Positions 38,224 through 48,263 are shown, numbered from the stretch's first letter. The stretch: DNA of 64,000 bases from Candidatus Dadabacteria bacterium (GCA_022827275.1 JAJDTG010000015.1:62001-126000); one strand, 5' to 3'. Program-made: numbers and translations. The notes: generated from the letters alone by a model not told the origin.

Positions 38224-39900
38224 ATGCTTGTTGAACTCAGGCTTAAGAATTTCGCCATAATAGACGAGATTTCCATTGGTTTCGGGGCAAACCTGAACAT
38301 AATTACGGGAGAGACGGGCACAGGGAAATCCCTGATTGTTGACGCTATAAACATAATCCTCGGTGACAAGTTTACGGCGGACCACGTTAAATCAGCCGAC
38401 ATGCAGACATCGGTGGAAGCCCTTTTCGAAGTTCCGGATGACTGCGGTATCGGGGAGAAACTCGAGCAGTTCGGCATCGGGGAGGGAGAAGGCGAGCTTG
38501 TCATAAAAAGGGTCTTTAACCCGGGCGGCAGGAACAGGATTTATATAAACGGTTCGATGGCGACGCTCGGGACGCTCTCCGGGGTGACCGACGGACTCGT
38601 TAACATGTTCGGCCAGCACGAACACCAGAGCCTCCTTAAGAAAAGCAATTATCTAAGCTATATAGACACCTTTTCTCAACTTGAACATGAAGTCTCCGAA
38701 TACAAGGCATCCTACGCAGAACTCGTGCGTGCGGAGAATGAACTTGAGGTGCTGAGGAAAAAAGAACAGGAAGGGGCGGAAAAAGAGGATTACCTGAGGT
38801 TCCAGGCTGAAGAGATAAAAAAAGTCTCCCCCGCGCCGAACGAGGATTCCGAGCTTGAGGCGGAGAGGGTGAGGCTTGAGAACTCAGAGAGGTTCTCATC
38901 TTCGCTTGGAAGCGCGACCGGGCTTGTGTACGAGGGGGAGAGCTCGGCGATCGGCTTTCTGAAGCAGGCACTCTCGCACCTTGAGGAGGTTTCTGACCTT
39001 GATTCATCTCTCGGGGAGCTTCGCGACAGGATTGCGGCCATACTCATAGAAACCGAGGATGTTTTCTACGGTCTGAGTGAATTCGCGGGGAAGATTGAGC
39101 ATAACCCAGAGAGGCTTGAGGAGGTGCTTGCGAGGCTTGAAGAGATAACCAGGCTCAAGAGAAAGCACGGGGGCTCGATCGAGGAGATAATAAAAAAGCA
39201 GCACGAGATCGAATCCGAGCTTGAAGGTCTTGAGAATTCATCTGAGAGGCTTGGGGAAATCGAGCGGAGAAGGGATTCTCTTCGGGAGAAGGTTTCCGCT
39301 ATGGCCTCTTCGATATCGGCCGCGAGAAAATCGGGGGCCGGGCGGCTTCAGGATCTTTTCTCCGGGCAGGCAGAGTCCGTGGGGCTTAAAAACGCCCGTT
39401 TCGAGGTGGAATTCTCAGAAAAGGATCTCTCGGGAGACGGCCGCGACAGCCTGCAGTTTCTTTTCTCAGCCAACCCGGGCCAGGCTCCGAGGCCCGTTAA
39501 CAGGGTCGCTTCCGGCGGAGAGCTCTCAAGAATAATGCTTCTGCTTAAAAGTTTCGTTTCCACCGGCGATTCAGGCTCGATCTTCATATTCGACGAGGTG
39601 GATGCGGGCATAGGGGGAGTCGTGGCTGAGAGCATAGGGAGAAAAATAAAGGATCTCTCGGACCAGAGCCAGGTGGTGTGCATAACGCACCTCCCTCAGG
39701 TCGCCAAGTTTGCTGACACCCACCTGCTGGTTGCGAAGGAATCCAGCGAAAGTGAAACGGATGTCTCGGTCGATGCCCTCAGCGAAGAGGAGAGGGTAAT
39801 GGAAATCGGCAGGATGCTTGCCGGAAAAAGCGTGTCCGAAAAAACCTTTGAAGTTGCCCGCGAGCTTATAAAAGAAGCCGCTCGAGCTGATCTGCCGTAG
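38224..39900 (+). CDS. recN: DNA repair protein RecN
   Basis: LRLKNFAIIDEISIGFGANLNIITGETGTGKSLIVDAI; FDEVDAGIGGVVAE. Confidence 0.96.
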   Translation: MLVELRLKNFAIIDEISIGFGANLNIITGETGTGKSLIVDAINIILGDKFTADHVKSADMQTSVEALFEVPDDCGIGEKLEQFGIGEGEGELVIKRVFNPGGRNRIYINGSMATLGTLSGVTDGLVNMFGQHEHQSLLKKSNYLSYIDTFSQLEHEVSEYKASYAELVRAENELEVLRKKEQEGAEKEDYLRFQAEEIKKVSPAPNEDSELEAERVRLENSERFSSSLGSATGLVYEGESSAIGFLKQALSHLEEVSDLDSSLGELRDRIAAILIETEDVFYGLSEFAGKIEHNPERLEEVLARLEEITRLKRKHGGSIEEIIKKQHEIESELEGLENSSERLGEIERRRDSLREKVSAMASSISAARKSGAGRLQDLFSGQAESVGLKNARFEVEFSEKDLSGDGRDSLQFLFSANPGQAPRPVNRVASGGELSRIMLLLKSFVSTGDSGSIFIFDEVDAGIGGVVAESIGRKIKDLSDQSQVVCITHLPQVAKFADTHLLVAKESSESETDVSVDALSEEERVMEIGRMLAGKSVSEKTFEVARELIKEAARADLP

Positions 39901-39936
39901 GGCGGTATGGAAAAACCGGCCTGAATTCAAGCGGGC

Positions 39937-41481
39937 TCACTCTTGGTCGAAACCGGCGAACCCCTCCGCCACTATAGCTTCAAGTGCGGCAGTCTGACTT
40001 TCGGTAAGCTCCGGAAATTCTTTTTTGCGGCGTTTCTTGGGAAAGACGCCTCCGTTGCGGCGAATGAGCATGATGATGTCTTCCGCTGTCCGGTTCGGCA
40101 CGTCAAAGGCGTTTATGATCTGTTTCACGACGGCGTCGTGGCGCTTGAGGTAGTCGATTTCGCGCGGCAGGTCGGATTCTGTCGTCTGCAGAATGCAGTC
40201 GTAGAGGAATTCCGCTTCGTTCGTGCAGTCGTAGTAGCGGTAGAGATCCGAGGTATCATTTGTGACCTCCACATTGCCGTTCGGCAGAGCCCTCCAGGCT
40301 ATGAACTGCATCAAGGGGCCGGAATGCGCCCGCAATGTAGCTCCGTAGTCATCTATGCGGTTCAGCATTACGGATGAAACGGGGAAAACCATCTGCGGAG
40401 GTGTAAATCCACGCTCTGCGAGGACCTGATGGATCAGGCAGCGGTGCAGGCGCCCGTTTCCGTCGGTAAACGGATGGATATATACAAACCCGAACGCCAC
40501 GCAGGCGGCGTGGAGAACGGGGTCGATCTTTGAGTTGCGCAGGCGGTCTCCGCATTCCTTGAGTGCGGTCATTACACGCTCAACATCGTCGTGACGCGTG
40601 CCGATAAACTCGGGCAGGGGTTCATAGTAGCGGTTGCGAGAGCCGAGAAACACTTCTTCGGTTCTGTATCCCGTGGTTTTTGATCGGTCGTTTCCGATCA
40701 GGATGCTGTGGAGGCGGTAAATTTCCGCATGCCGAAGGGGCCTCTGCCCAGCCTCCATAACCGCACGTCCCCATCCCTCGAGCCGATTGACCGGCGGATG
40801 TTCTCCCTCGATCTCAAAACTCGCCCGGCTGTCTTCAAGCAGTACAAAGCTCGCGGCGCGCGCAATGAGTTGCGCGCCGACTTTTCCGATTGTATCCCGC
40901 GTCTTTGCCGAGAGATCAAGAGCAATCATTTTTTCAAGCTTCGGAGTTCGCCTTATGACGGGGCACAGTTCCCCTGTACCCAGGAGATTGTCGCGGACTC
41001 GGTGTCTCGGTGAAATCCGCCTCCCGGCTGTATAGTAGCGGTCCGGGTCAAGGGCATTGACGGCAGTGACCGCAGGCGCGTCTGCAATGTCGAGGCGCTT
41101 TCCAGTCAGAGTCTCAAAGAAAAACCATATCCTCCGCGTCGTGGCCCCCCTCGGCTTAGCGCGGATCATTTCGACAAGCGCGGTTTCGGGAACCGCCTCG
41201 AGAATTCTTTTGAGGACCAGAAGATCGATCGTTTCATGACGCATTGCGAAGGTCAGGTGTCCTTCGAGCGTTGACTCCGGGCGGTACCTCTTGTCATAGA
41301 TATTCCAAGTACCGTCGCTTCGCTTGCCTCCGCGAACATGCCTTTGCGAAACGCAGGAGAGATTGCGGACTGGCGCGGCAACGTCAAGCGAGTGGGCCAA
41401 GGCGGACCAGCCGACCAGATCTGCACCCTGTGGCAGGGGACTGCCCTGAAAGAAATCCGGTGTTGCGTCCTGTATTTGCAT
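39937..41481 (-). CDS. Fic-family protein with N-terminal inhibitory motif
   Basis: Fic motif HPFTDGNGRLHR; SFEIEG matches the (S/T)xxxE(G/N) inhibitory motif. Confidence 0.93.
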   Translation of the reverse strand: MQIQDATPDFFQGSPLPQGADLVGWSALAHSLDVAAPVRNLSCVSQRHVRGGKRSDGTWNIYDKRYRPESTLEGHLTFAMRHETIDLLVLKRILEAVPETALVEMIRAKPRGATTRRIWFFFETLTGKRLDIADAPAVTAVNALDPDRYYTAGRRISPRHRVRDNLLGTGELCPVIRRTPKLEKMIALDLSAKTRDTIGKVGAQLIARAASFVLLEDSRASFEIEGEHPPVNRLEGWGRAVMEAGQRPLRHAEIYRLHSILIGNDRSKTTGYRTEEVFLGSRNRYYEPLPEFIGTRHDDVERVMTALKECGDRLRNSKIDPVLHAACVAFGFVYIHPFTDGNGRLHRCLIHQVLAERGFTPPQMVFPVSSVMLNRIDDYGATLRAHSGPLMQFIAWRALPNGNVEVTNDTSDLYRYYDCTNEAEFLYDCILQTTESDLPREIDYLKRHDAVVKQIINAFDVPNRTAEDIIMLIRRNGGVFPKKRRKKEFPELTESQTAALEAIVAEGFAGFDQE

Positions 41482-41620
41482 TGTTCGAAAATCCTTTATT
41501 GTTGTCGAAATATGCTATATAAACTCCAATTGTGTCGAGTTTCCATATTTTATCCTTCGCAATGTCGAAAATCAAGGATTTATGTCGAAAATTGTGTTGT
41601 TGGGGCTGGAAATGTCGAAA
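41481..41620. repeat. Array of six TGTCGAAA-like repeats upstream of fic in exact 10-bp register
   Basis: ttgttcgaaa 41481, gttgtcgaaa 41501, tgtgtcgagt 41531, aatgtcgaaa 41561, tatgtcgaaa 41581, aatgtcgaaa 41611. Confidence 0.85.
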
Positions 41621-41777
41621 ATCAGTTGCGCAGTTTGAACTGTAAGTTGCCTTCAGGAAATCTAGCAGACAGGTAATTTCAAATTTGTAAAAGATATCGG
41701 GACACAGTCGATTCGAATAAAATCCAAGGTCCGACCCCTCAAAACTCTTCCGTTTTGCTTCCTATGTGGAATGAGAA

Positions 41778-42341
41778 CTAGCTGATCGTCTTTGTCTGAT
41801 AGGAGCAGAAAACCACCGCGGTAAGAACCGTTGTCCAGAGTCCGTTCTTATCCCCCACGGCGGTCTGCGTTACGTTTCTGCTTTTTACCTTGTGCCCGCT
41901 TATCTCCCATATGTCTTTCTGCTCGTCGTAACTTTTATCGGGGTCAAAGGGAGCGTTAAGGGTGGTGGCGAGCATGTAGGCGGCAAGATCTTCGGCGTAT
42001 TCCCCAGCGAGGGCTTCCTTCTGCCCGTAGCTGTGGTGTTCCGAGATGTATCCATAGCGCGTCTTATCCTTCGGGATCGCAAGGCCGGTGGACGCGGCGA
42101 TGAGCCTGCTGGGCTCGTTTGTGGAATTTTCGCTCATTACCACAAACGCTATCTGCCCGGGGGAGAGCATCGTGAGTCCCTGTTTTCTGCTTACGAGCTG
42201 ACAGCCCGGGGGAAAAATGCTTGACACCTTGACCAGATTGAACTGAGCGATGCCCGCGTCTCTCAAAGCAAGCTCAAAGCTTGAGAGCTTTTTCTTGTGC
42301 TTGCCTACGCCCTTGGTTACGAAAGCTTTTGTAGGGGTCAA
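41778..42341 (-). CDS. pdaD: Pyruvoyl-dependent arginine decarboxylase
   Basis: [14 protein letters not shown]...[46 protein letters not shown]. Confidence 0.88.
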   Translation of the reverse strand: MTPTKAFVTKGVGKHKKKLSSFELALRDAGIAQFNLVKVSSIFPPGCQLVSRKQGLTMLSPGQIAFVVMSENSTNEPSRLIAASTGLAIPKDKTRYGYISEHHSYGQKEALAGEYAEDLAAYMLATTLNAPFDPDKSYDEQKDIWEISGHKVKSRNVTQTAVGDKNGLWTTVLTAVVFCSYQTKTIS

Positions 42342-42413
42342 TCCACCACTCCTTATAAACCTGCATTCAAGTTATATTTACGGGGTGAATTTGTCAAACG
42401 AGGGTGAAATGCG

Positions 42414-43250
42414 ATGAAATTCGGAGCGCATGTTTCAATAGCAGGCGGGATTGAGAATGCACCGCTTAGGGCGAGGCAGCTTGGATGTGAATGTTTTCAG
42501 ATGTTCACCCGTTCGCCGAGGGGCGGCAGTCCCCCGGAGCTTGAAGATCGCCTGCTTGAGGCATTTTTTCTTAACTGCTCGGAGGTTTCCATAAGCGATT
42601 ACTACGTCCACACTCCTTACTTCATAAACCTTGCTTCCGGAAAAGAGGACCTGAGAGAAAAAAGCGTGAACCTGGTGAGGGAGGAGCTTGAGAGATCAAG
42701 CGTCCTGGGGGTGAAGTACATGATGACCCACATAGGAAGCGCGAAGGGGCTTGAGAGAGACGTGGCGGTGGACAACGTGGTTGACTCAGTTTTGAGGGTT
42801 CTTGACGGCTACGGCGGCACGACGGAGCTTCTGCTTGAGAACACGGCGGGGCAGGGGTACACCATAGGGGCAAGCTTCGAGGAGATTTCCCTCATACTCA
42901 AGCGCGTTGCGCATGACGGTCTCGGGGTTTGCATAGATACCGCCCACATGTTTGCCTCCGGATACGATATAAGGACCCGCGAGGGCGTTGAGGAACTGGT
43001 AGGGCGCATCGGCGCCGCGTTTGCTCCCGGGACCGTGAAACTAGTTCACGCCAATGATTCCAAGGCAGAGTTTAACTCAAGCAAGGACCGCCACGAACAT
43101 ATAGGAGAGGGGGAAATAGGGATTGACTGCTTCGGGGCGATGGTTAAAAACCCGTTTTTCGAAGATCTCGACATGATAGTGGAAATGCCTCCACCCGAGG
43201 TGTCAAAAGACATCGAGGTTCTTAAGGGGCTGAGGGACGGAAGTACTTAA
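42414..43250 (+). CDS. nfo: Deoxyribonuclease IV / AP endonuclease
   Basis: GAHVSIAGGIENAPLRARQLGCECFQMFTRSPRG...LENTAGQG...CIDTAHMFASGYDIR...HANDSKAEFNSSKDRHEHIGEGEIG. Confidence 0.95.
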   Translation: MKFGAHVSIAGGIENAPLRARQLGCECFQMFTRSPRGGSPPELEDRLLEAFFLNCSEVSISDYYVHTPYFINLASGKEDLREKSVNLVREELERSSVLGVKYMMTHIGSAKGLERDVAVDNVVDSVLRVLDGYGGTTELLLENTAGQGYTIGASFEEISLILKRVAHDGLGVCIDTAHMFASGYDIRTREGVEELVGRIGAAFAPGTVKLVHANDSKAEFNSSKDRHEHIGEGEIGIDCFGAMVKNPFFEDLDMIVEMPPPEVSKDIEVLKGLRDGST

Positions 43251-43252
43251 TC

Positions 43253-43972
43253 TCAGGGCGAGAGCGAAAAACCGCTTTTACCTGTCCCCTGACCGTCAAC
43301 GTAGATATTGTTTTCCCCGTCAATCGCTACCCTCCCGTTTGCGATCAGATCATGGACCACGAAGGGAAACAGCTCCCATTCTCCCTGTTCTCTGATTTTC
43401 TCTTCCATCGCCGCCACGTCCCCTGTGCCGAAACCCTCAAGGGATATGTCGGCCGACTGGGCAACCGCGGTTCCGAACCTTACCTCGGGGTCGTTTTCAA
43501 GATAGACGGTGCATCTTATACTCTTCTCTCCGTTCTCCAGTGCCTGGACGCACGCGCTTTTTCCTCTTACGAGGTAATCCTTGCTTGTGTCCCCGGGGTA
43601 GAGGTTCAAGATCCTGTTTGCGAACCTCTCGACAAACAGACGGCTAAGCCTTCTTCTGTATCCGGCAAGCACCACGAGATCTGGCTCAAGAGTCTCTTCA
43701 ATCAGGGAAATGACGGCAGAATCGTAAAGAACCCGGCCGTCTTCATCGGAAGGCGGTTTCCCAATATCTGCGAAGAACTTCTCGGAACTTATGGAGGAAG
43801 TCTTGATCTTGAGCGCTTTTGCCTTTTCGAGAACCGGGGACTTGGGGTCGTTTGAGAAGACATGCTCTATGGTTCCATAGTTCTTCCCGCCTTCCTGCTT
43901 CAGCTCCGTCTGTCTTGAGTATATTTTCTCAAAATTCGTCCCTCTTCCCGAGGCGAGCACGAGAATTTTCAT
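43253..43972 (-). CDS. PurN-like formyltransferase-fold protein, divergent
   Basis: MKILVLASGRGTNFEKI; PDLVVLAGYRRRLSRLFVERFANRILNLYPGD. ORF opens at 44011. Confidence 0.7.
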   Translation of the reverse strand: MKILVLASGRGTNFEKIYSRQTELKQEGGKNYGTIEHVFSNDPKSPVLEKAKALKIKTSSISSEKFFADIGKPPSDEDGRVLYDSAVISLIEETLEPDLVVLAGYRRRLSRLFVERFANRILNLYPGDTSKDYLVRGKSACVQALENGEKSIRCTVYLENDPEVRFGTAVAQSADISLEGFGTGDVAAMEEKIREQGEWELFPFVVHDLIANGRVAIDGENNIYVDGQGTGKSGFSLSP

Positions 43973-44063
43973 CGGGCGGGCGGTATCTGAGTAAAGCGGC
44001 GTTATTTGCATTGATTCCTCTATCGTTTAATTTTTATGCGATTCCAAGTAAGTGTGACGCAGC

Positions 44064-44948
44064 ATGGAAGAAAGCAGAAACCTGATCACAAGAATTGCCA
44101 CGGCCGTCGTTGCCGTACCGATACTTCTTCTCATATTCTACCACGGGGGAGTGTACTATCTCGCTTTCATGTGCCTGGTTGCGGCTCTTTGCTCCGTTGA
44201 GTTCTTCGCGCTTGCGGGCCCGGATATCCGGAAGTCGAGAAGAACTTATATAACGGCTATCTCCCTGCTTCTGATCGTGAGCGCGTTTTTCGACTTCCTG
44301 CTCATGAGTTTTTTCTTCACCTTTTTGATATTTCTTTCCATAATACTTGAATTTCGCAAAAAGGATTTCAGCGACTGCCTGCGAGACCTCGGCATGACCC
44401 TTCTGCCGCTTATATATTTCGGCTGGATGCTTGCCCACGGGGTGTTGCTGAGAAATATCCCGGGCGGCGAGGGCGCCCTGAATTACGGTTCGTTTTACGG
44501 GGCTCCGGAGGGCGTAGGGTTTTTTCTCGTGGCGCTTGCGGTCTCCTGCACTTTTCTTAACGACGCCGGAGCGTATTCCTTCGGAAAAGCTTTCGGGAAG
44601 AAGAAGCTTGCCCGTCACATAAGTTCGGGCAAGACCGTGGTGGGGCTCATCGGGGGATTCTTTGTTTCGGTCGTAAGCGCTTTCGTGGTGAATCTTGTAT
44701 TCGGCAGCCCTCTTCCAGCCCTCTGGGTGGTCCTTTACGCGGTAATAATAGCCGGGGCCGCAGTTGCCGGCGATCTTTTCGAGTCCACCATAAAAAGGGG
44801 GGCGGGGGTGAAGGACTCCGGTTCCCTGATTCCCGGACATGGCGGGGTGCTTGACAGGTTCGACAGCCTGATATTCGTTTTCCCCTGTACATATTACACT
44901 TCACTGATCTTTTTCCACCGTTACGGCGAGATGGTTCTATGGGGGTGA
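44064..44948 (+). CDS. cdsA: Phosphatidate cytidylyltransferase
   Basis: Polytopic; AGDLFESTIKRGAGVKDSGSLIPGHGGVLDRFDSL. Confidence 0.95.
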   Translation: MEESRNLITRIATAVVAVPILLLIFYHGGVYYLAFMCLVAALCSVEFFALAGPDIRKSRRTYITAISLLLIVSAFFDFLLMSFFFTFLIFLSIILEFRKKDFSDCLRDLGMTLLPLIYFGWMLAHGVLLRNIPGGEGALNYGSFYGAPEGVGFFLVALAVSCTFLNDAGAYSFGKAFGKKKLARHISSGKTVVGLIGGFFVSVVSAFVVNLVFGSPLPALWVVLYAVIIAGAAVAGDLFESTIKRGAGVKDSGSLIPGHGGVLDRFDSLIFVFPCTYYTSLIFFHRYGEMVLWG

Positions 44949-45382
44949 GTATGGAGATATCCATAGTGGACAGGGAGGGATTCATTGACGCTCCAGCCAG
45001 GGAAGAGCTTGTGTCCCTGATCGAAAAAATACTCGCCTATCTCGATCTCTCCGCCCGAAGCGAGCTCTGCGTCTCGCTTGTAAGCGACGGGGACATGCGG
45101 GAGCTTAACAGGCAGTACAGGCAGATTGACTCGACTACGGATGTTCTCTGCTTTCCGCAGAAAAACGAGGCAACCCCGGATCTTCTGGGCGATATAGTGA
45201 TATCCTACCAGACGGCCCTCCGTCACTCCCGGAGGCTTGAGATCACAATGGACGAAGAACTTCGTCTGCTTATAGTCCATGCGGTCCTGCACCTGCTCGG
45301 ATTTGACCACAAGAAGAAAAAAGAAAGGGAGATGATGAGGGAGAAGGAAAAAGAGGTGCTTGACTACCTTGCTGAAAGGTGA
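44939..45382 (+). CDS. ybeY: Endoribonuclease YbeY
   Basis: DVLCFPQ...LGDIVIS...LLIVHAVLHLLGFDH. Confidence 0.94.
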   Translation: MGVSMEISIVDREGFIDAPAREELVSLIEKILAYLDLSARSELCVSLVSDGDMRELNRQYRQIDSTTDVLCFPQKNEATPDLLGDIVISYQTALRHSRRLEITMDEELRLLIVHAVLHLLGFDHKKKKEREMMREKEKEVLDYLAER

Positions 45383-45522
45383 AAATGTGCTTAAGAAAAC
45401 ACCAAGATTTCCAGTCTTCGACCTTGGTAATTCTCGGCTTGCTCTTCTCATCTTCTTCCCATTTGGTAGAAATTGAATTTGTTCAAATACCATTGATATA
45501 GTATTTCTCAGGAGAGAAAACC

Positions 45523-45804
45523 ATGGCCAAGCTGAAAGAGGAAATTGCCGCTTACGAAGAAATGCGTGATGACTTGGAACTTGATCACTTTGGAAAGTGG
45601 GTCATTGTCCATGACAAGGAACTTGCCGGAACATACGACTCTTTTGAGTTGGCAGCTGAAGACGCTGTAAAACGTTTCGGTCGGGGTCCCTACCTTATAC
45701 GGAAAGTCGGTGCATCACCAATAACGCTTCCTGCTTACCTGCTGTACCACACAGATTGTAGTCCCCACAAGAAACAGTCTGAAGGAAGCAATCGTTTTCA
45801 ATAA
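45523..45804 (+). CDS. DUF5678-like small protein
   Basis: GKWVIVHDKELAGTYDSFELAAEDAVKRFGRGPYLIRKVGA. Confidence 0.55.
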   Translation: MAKLKEEIAAYEEMRDDLELDHFGKWVIVHDKELAGTYDSFELAAEDAVKRFGRGPYLIRKVGASPITLPAYLLYHTDCSPHKKQSEGSNRFQ

Positions 45805-46067
45805 CGCGGAAACCATGGGATTAAGCAACAAGGAGATGCGAGAACGCATTTCGAGAAGCAAGAAAAAAGCGGTCGAGAAAAAGAAGAAATCATAATTGTC
45901 CCCCCGATTATTCCTATAGAGATTGACCCAGTTATACAGACCGTAGTACAGACCACGACCTAGGTTGTTCTGGCAATCGCAACTTGATTTTCTTTTCTAG
46001 ATTGATATATCTTTTTAGAGTCAAAATGGACCGGTTGTTTAACTGCATGTCGGGAGGGCAGATCTAA

Positions 46068-46328
46068 ATGGAGAATCTAGTTTTTGAGGTTTCTTGGGAT
46101 GAGGAAGCCGAGGTCTGGTACACTTCGGAAACTCCCATTCAAGGGGCAATGGCCGAGGCTCCGACTCTTGAAGAGTTAAGCAAAAAGCTGTCTGTGATTA
46201 TTCCTGAAGTGCTAGCTGTAGATCGGGAAACGGAGGCTACTCACTCTGTCTTTGCTTCAAGCAAAACTCCCAAAGAAAATCCTTTGCCTTTTATAGTGAG
46301 ATCCCTGCATTATACACACGCAACTTAG
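46068..46328 (+). CDS. HicB-like / DUF1902 antitoxin
   Basis: FEVSWDEEAEVWYTSETPIQGAMAEAPTLEELSKKLSVIIPEVL; overlaps the HicA start. Confidence 0.75.
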   Translation: MENLVFEVSWDEEAEVWYTSETPIQGAMAEAPTLEELSKKLSVIIPEVLAVDRETEATHSVFASSKTPKENPLPFIVRSLHYTHAT

Positions 46329-46522
46329 TGGCTACCTATACTCCCAAGGTAAAGAAAATTTTGAGAAGACACGGATTCTCTTTTCATAGATCAGGAAAAG
46401 GAGATCACGAGATCTGGCTAAATCCAGAAACCAGAATAAAAGCAACCGTCGATGGCAAGATAAAATCCCGGCACTTTGCAAACAGGATTCTTAAGAATGC
46501 AGGGATTGATGAAACCGTCTGA
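46328..46522 (+). CDS. hicA: HicA-like mRNA interferase
   Basis: KVKKILRRHGFSFHRSGKGDHEIWLNPETRIKATVDGKIKSRHFANRILKNAGI; likely GTG start. Confidence 0.8.
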   Translation: MATYTPKVKKILRRHGFSFHRSGKGDHEIWLNPETRIKATVDGKIKSRHFANRILKNAGIDETV

Positions 46523-46606
46523 CCCCCCTTTTTTCTCTCATTTATGTAACATTGTATATGACCCTCGAATTTCTAGTATTAAGGGAATTTTTCAAAGGTT
46601 AAATCG

Positions 46607-46933
46607 ATGGGAACCATGGCATTAACGCGTAGTTTCAGGGAGATAGTAAAGGAGCGTGCGATGGGAGACCCCGAGTTCCGCGTCGGGCTTCTGACCGAAG
46701 CGATTGAGTGCGTGCTCAATGATCAAATCGACGTAGCGAAGGTATTGCTGCGAGACTATGTTAACGCGACAGTCGGTTTCGAGGAGCTTGGAGTTCTTAC
46801 GAAGAAAAACCCGAAGAGCTTGATGCGCATGCTCAGTCCGGGAGGAAACCCGAGTCTTAAGAATATTTCCTCTCTGCTGGCACCTTTAAAAGAACATGAA
46901 GGAGTCAAGCTCCACGTGCATGCAGTCAGATAA
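46607..46933 (+). CDS. HigA-like addiction-module antitoxin, orphan
   Basis: FRVGLLTEAIECVLNDQIDVAKVLLRDYVNATVGFEELGVLTKKNPKSLMRMLSPGGNPSLKNISSLL. Confidence 0.65.
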   Translation: MGTMALTRSFREIVKERAMGDPEFRVGLLTEAIECVLNDQIDVAKVLLRDYVNATVGFEELGVLTKKNPKSLMRMLSPGGNPSLKNISSLLAPLKEHEGVKLHVHAVR

Positions 46934-46972
46934 TCAATACGTCCACGCAGGAGGTGGAGTAGGGAGTTCCGG

Positions 46973-47524
46973 TCACCCCGGTTCCTTAAAATCCTCTTTA
47001 ATCTTCTCGATTTCCTTTACTGTGGGCAGGTCCTTCAGGTTTTTAAGACCGAATGTCTCGAGAAAAAGATCGGTGGTCCTGTAGAGAAAAGGCTTTCCCG
47101 GAACTTCCTTCCTTCCCGCGATCTCGATGAACCTTCTCTCAAGGAGCATGCTCACGCTGCTTGAGCAGTCAACCCCTCTTATCTTCTCAACCTCGATTTT
47201 CGTAACGGGCTGCTCGTAAGCCATTATGGCAAGCACTTCAAGGGCGGCCTTGGAGAGCCTGAATTTCTTTATTTCCTTGTTAAACTCGACTATGTATTGC
47301 GAGTACTCGGGACGGGTCCTGAACTGATATCCCCCCGCGACTCTGCTTAGAAAGAAGCTTCGCCCCATCTCCTCCCAGCGCTTTTCTAGTTCGTCGAGAG
47401 CGACGGTTATCTCTTTTTTCTCAGCGTCCTTAAGAAACCCGGAGATTTCCTGAATAGTTAAAGGGTGTTTAGAAACGAATATCAAGCATTCTATTATATT
47501 TTCAAGAGAACTTCTATCGTCCAT
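46973..47524 (-). CDS. scpB: Segregation and condensation protein B
   Basis: LENIIECLIFVSKHPLTIQEI...LEVLAIMAYEQPVTKIEVEKIRGVD. Confidence 0.95.
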   Translation of the reverse strand: MDDRSSLENIIECLIFVSKHPLTIQEISGFLKDAEKKEITVALDELEKRWEEMGRSFFLSRVAGGYQFRTRPEYSQYIVEFNKEIKKFRLSKAALEVLAIMAYEQPVTKIEVEKIRGVDCSSSVSMLLERRFIEIAGRKEVPGKPFLYRTTDLFLETFGLKNLKDLPTVKEIEKIKEDFKEPG

Positions 47525-48263
47525 TTTCCTCCCTCAGAATTATCTTTATGGGCTCTTCGAAGGTCGGCTGAAAAACATCCAGGACGCCTTCTTTCAGCAG
47601 TTCCAGTATCGAGAGAAAGGTTACCACGAGTTTCATGCGGTTTTTATCCCCCTCGAAGAGGTCCCCGAAGAGAACCTCTTTTTCTCTCCTGATTATTTCG
47701 ATTATCTGGTCTTTTCTCTCCTCAACGCTGTAAGTCTGTGGTGTAAGGGATATTTCCCTTGTCTCAGCCTTCTTTGTGTCTTCGCATATCTTGGAGAAGG
47801 CGTCCACCAGGGACCAGAGGTCGAATTTCACGAATTCCGTCTCTTCTGCCGGCTCTCCGAACATTTCCCTGCGGTCGTAACCCGCCAGGAAGACGTCTTT
47901 TCCGAGAATCTCCATCCCCCCGAGCTCCGCCGCCGCGCTTCTGTACTTCTCATACTCAAGCAGGCGTCTTACGAGTTCCTCCCTGGGGTCCTCTTCCTCC
48001 TCTTCGCCTTCTTCCTTTATCCTGGGAAGAAGCATGCGTGACTTTATGTACCCCAGTTCGGCCGCCATGGACATGTAGTCCCCGACGATCTCGAGGTTCA
48101 CGTCCTTCAGGAACTCCAGATATTCAAGGTACTGCTCGGTTATGAGCGCAATGGGTATGTCGTAGATGTCCACCTCGTGTTTCTTTATGAGGTGAATCAG
48201 CAGGTCAAGCGGGCCGTTGAATATCTCGAGCTGTACGCTGTAGGCTGACTGCGGGTCTTCCAT
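47514..48263 (-). CDS. scpA: Segregation and condensation protein A
   Basis: VQLEIFNGPLDLLIHLIKKHEVDIYDIPIALITEQYLEYL. Confidence 0.95.
   Translation of the reverse strand: MEDPQSAYSVQLEIFNGPLDLLIHLIKKHEVDIYDIPIALITEQYLEYLEFLKDVNLEIVGDYMSMAAELGYIKSRMLLPRIKEEGEEEEEDPREELVRRLLEYEKYRSAAAELGGMEILGKDVFLAGYDRREMFGEPAEETEFVKFDLWSLVDAFSKICEDTKKAETREISLTPQTYSVEERKDQIIEIIRREKEVLFGDLFEGDKNRMKLVVTFLSILELLKEGVLDVFQPTFEEPIKIILREENGR

Noticed and set aside
41481-41620. CRISPR-like interpretation of the repeat array
   Set aside because: Repeats are only ~8-10 bp with 20/30-bp spacing and no cas genes; operator array is a better fit.
44034-44840. 268-aa minus-strand ORF opposite cdsA
   Set aside because: Antisense to a clear polytopic CdsA; no family resemblance.
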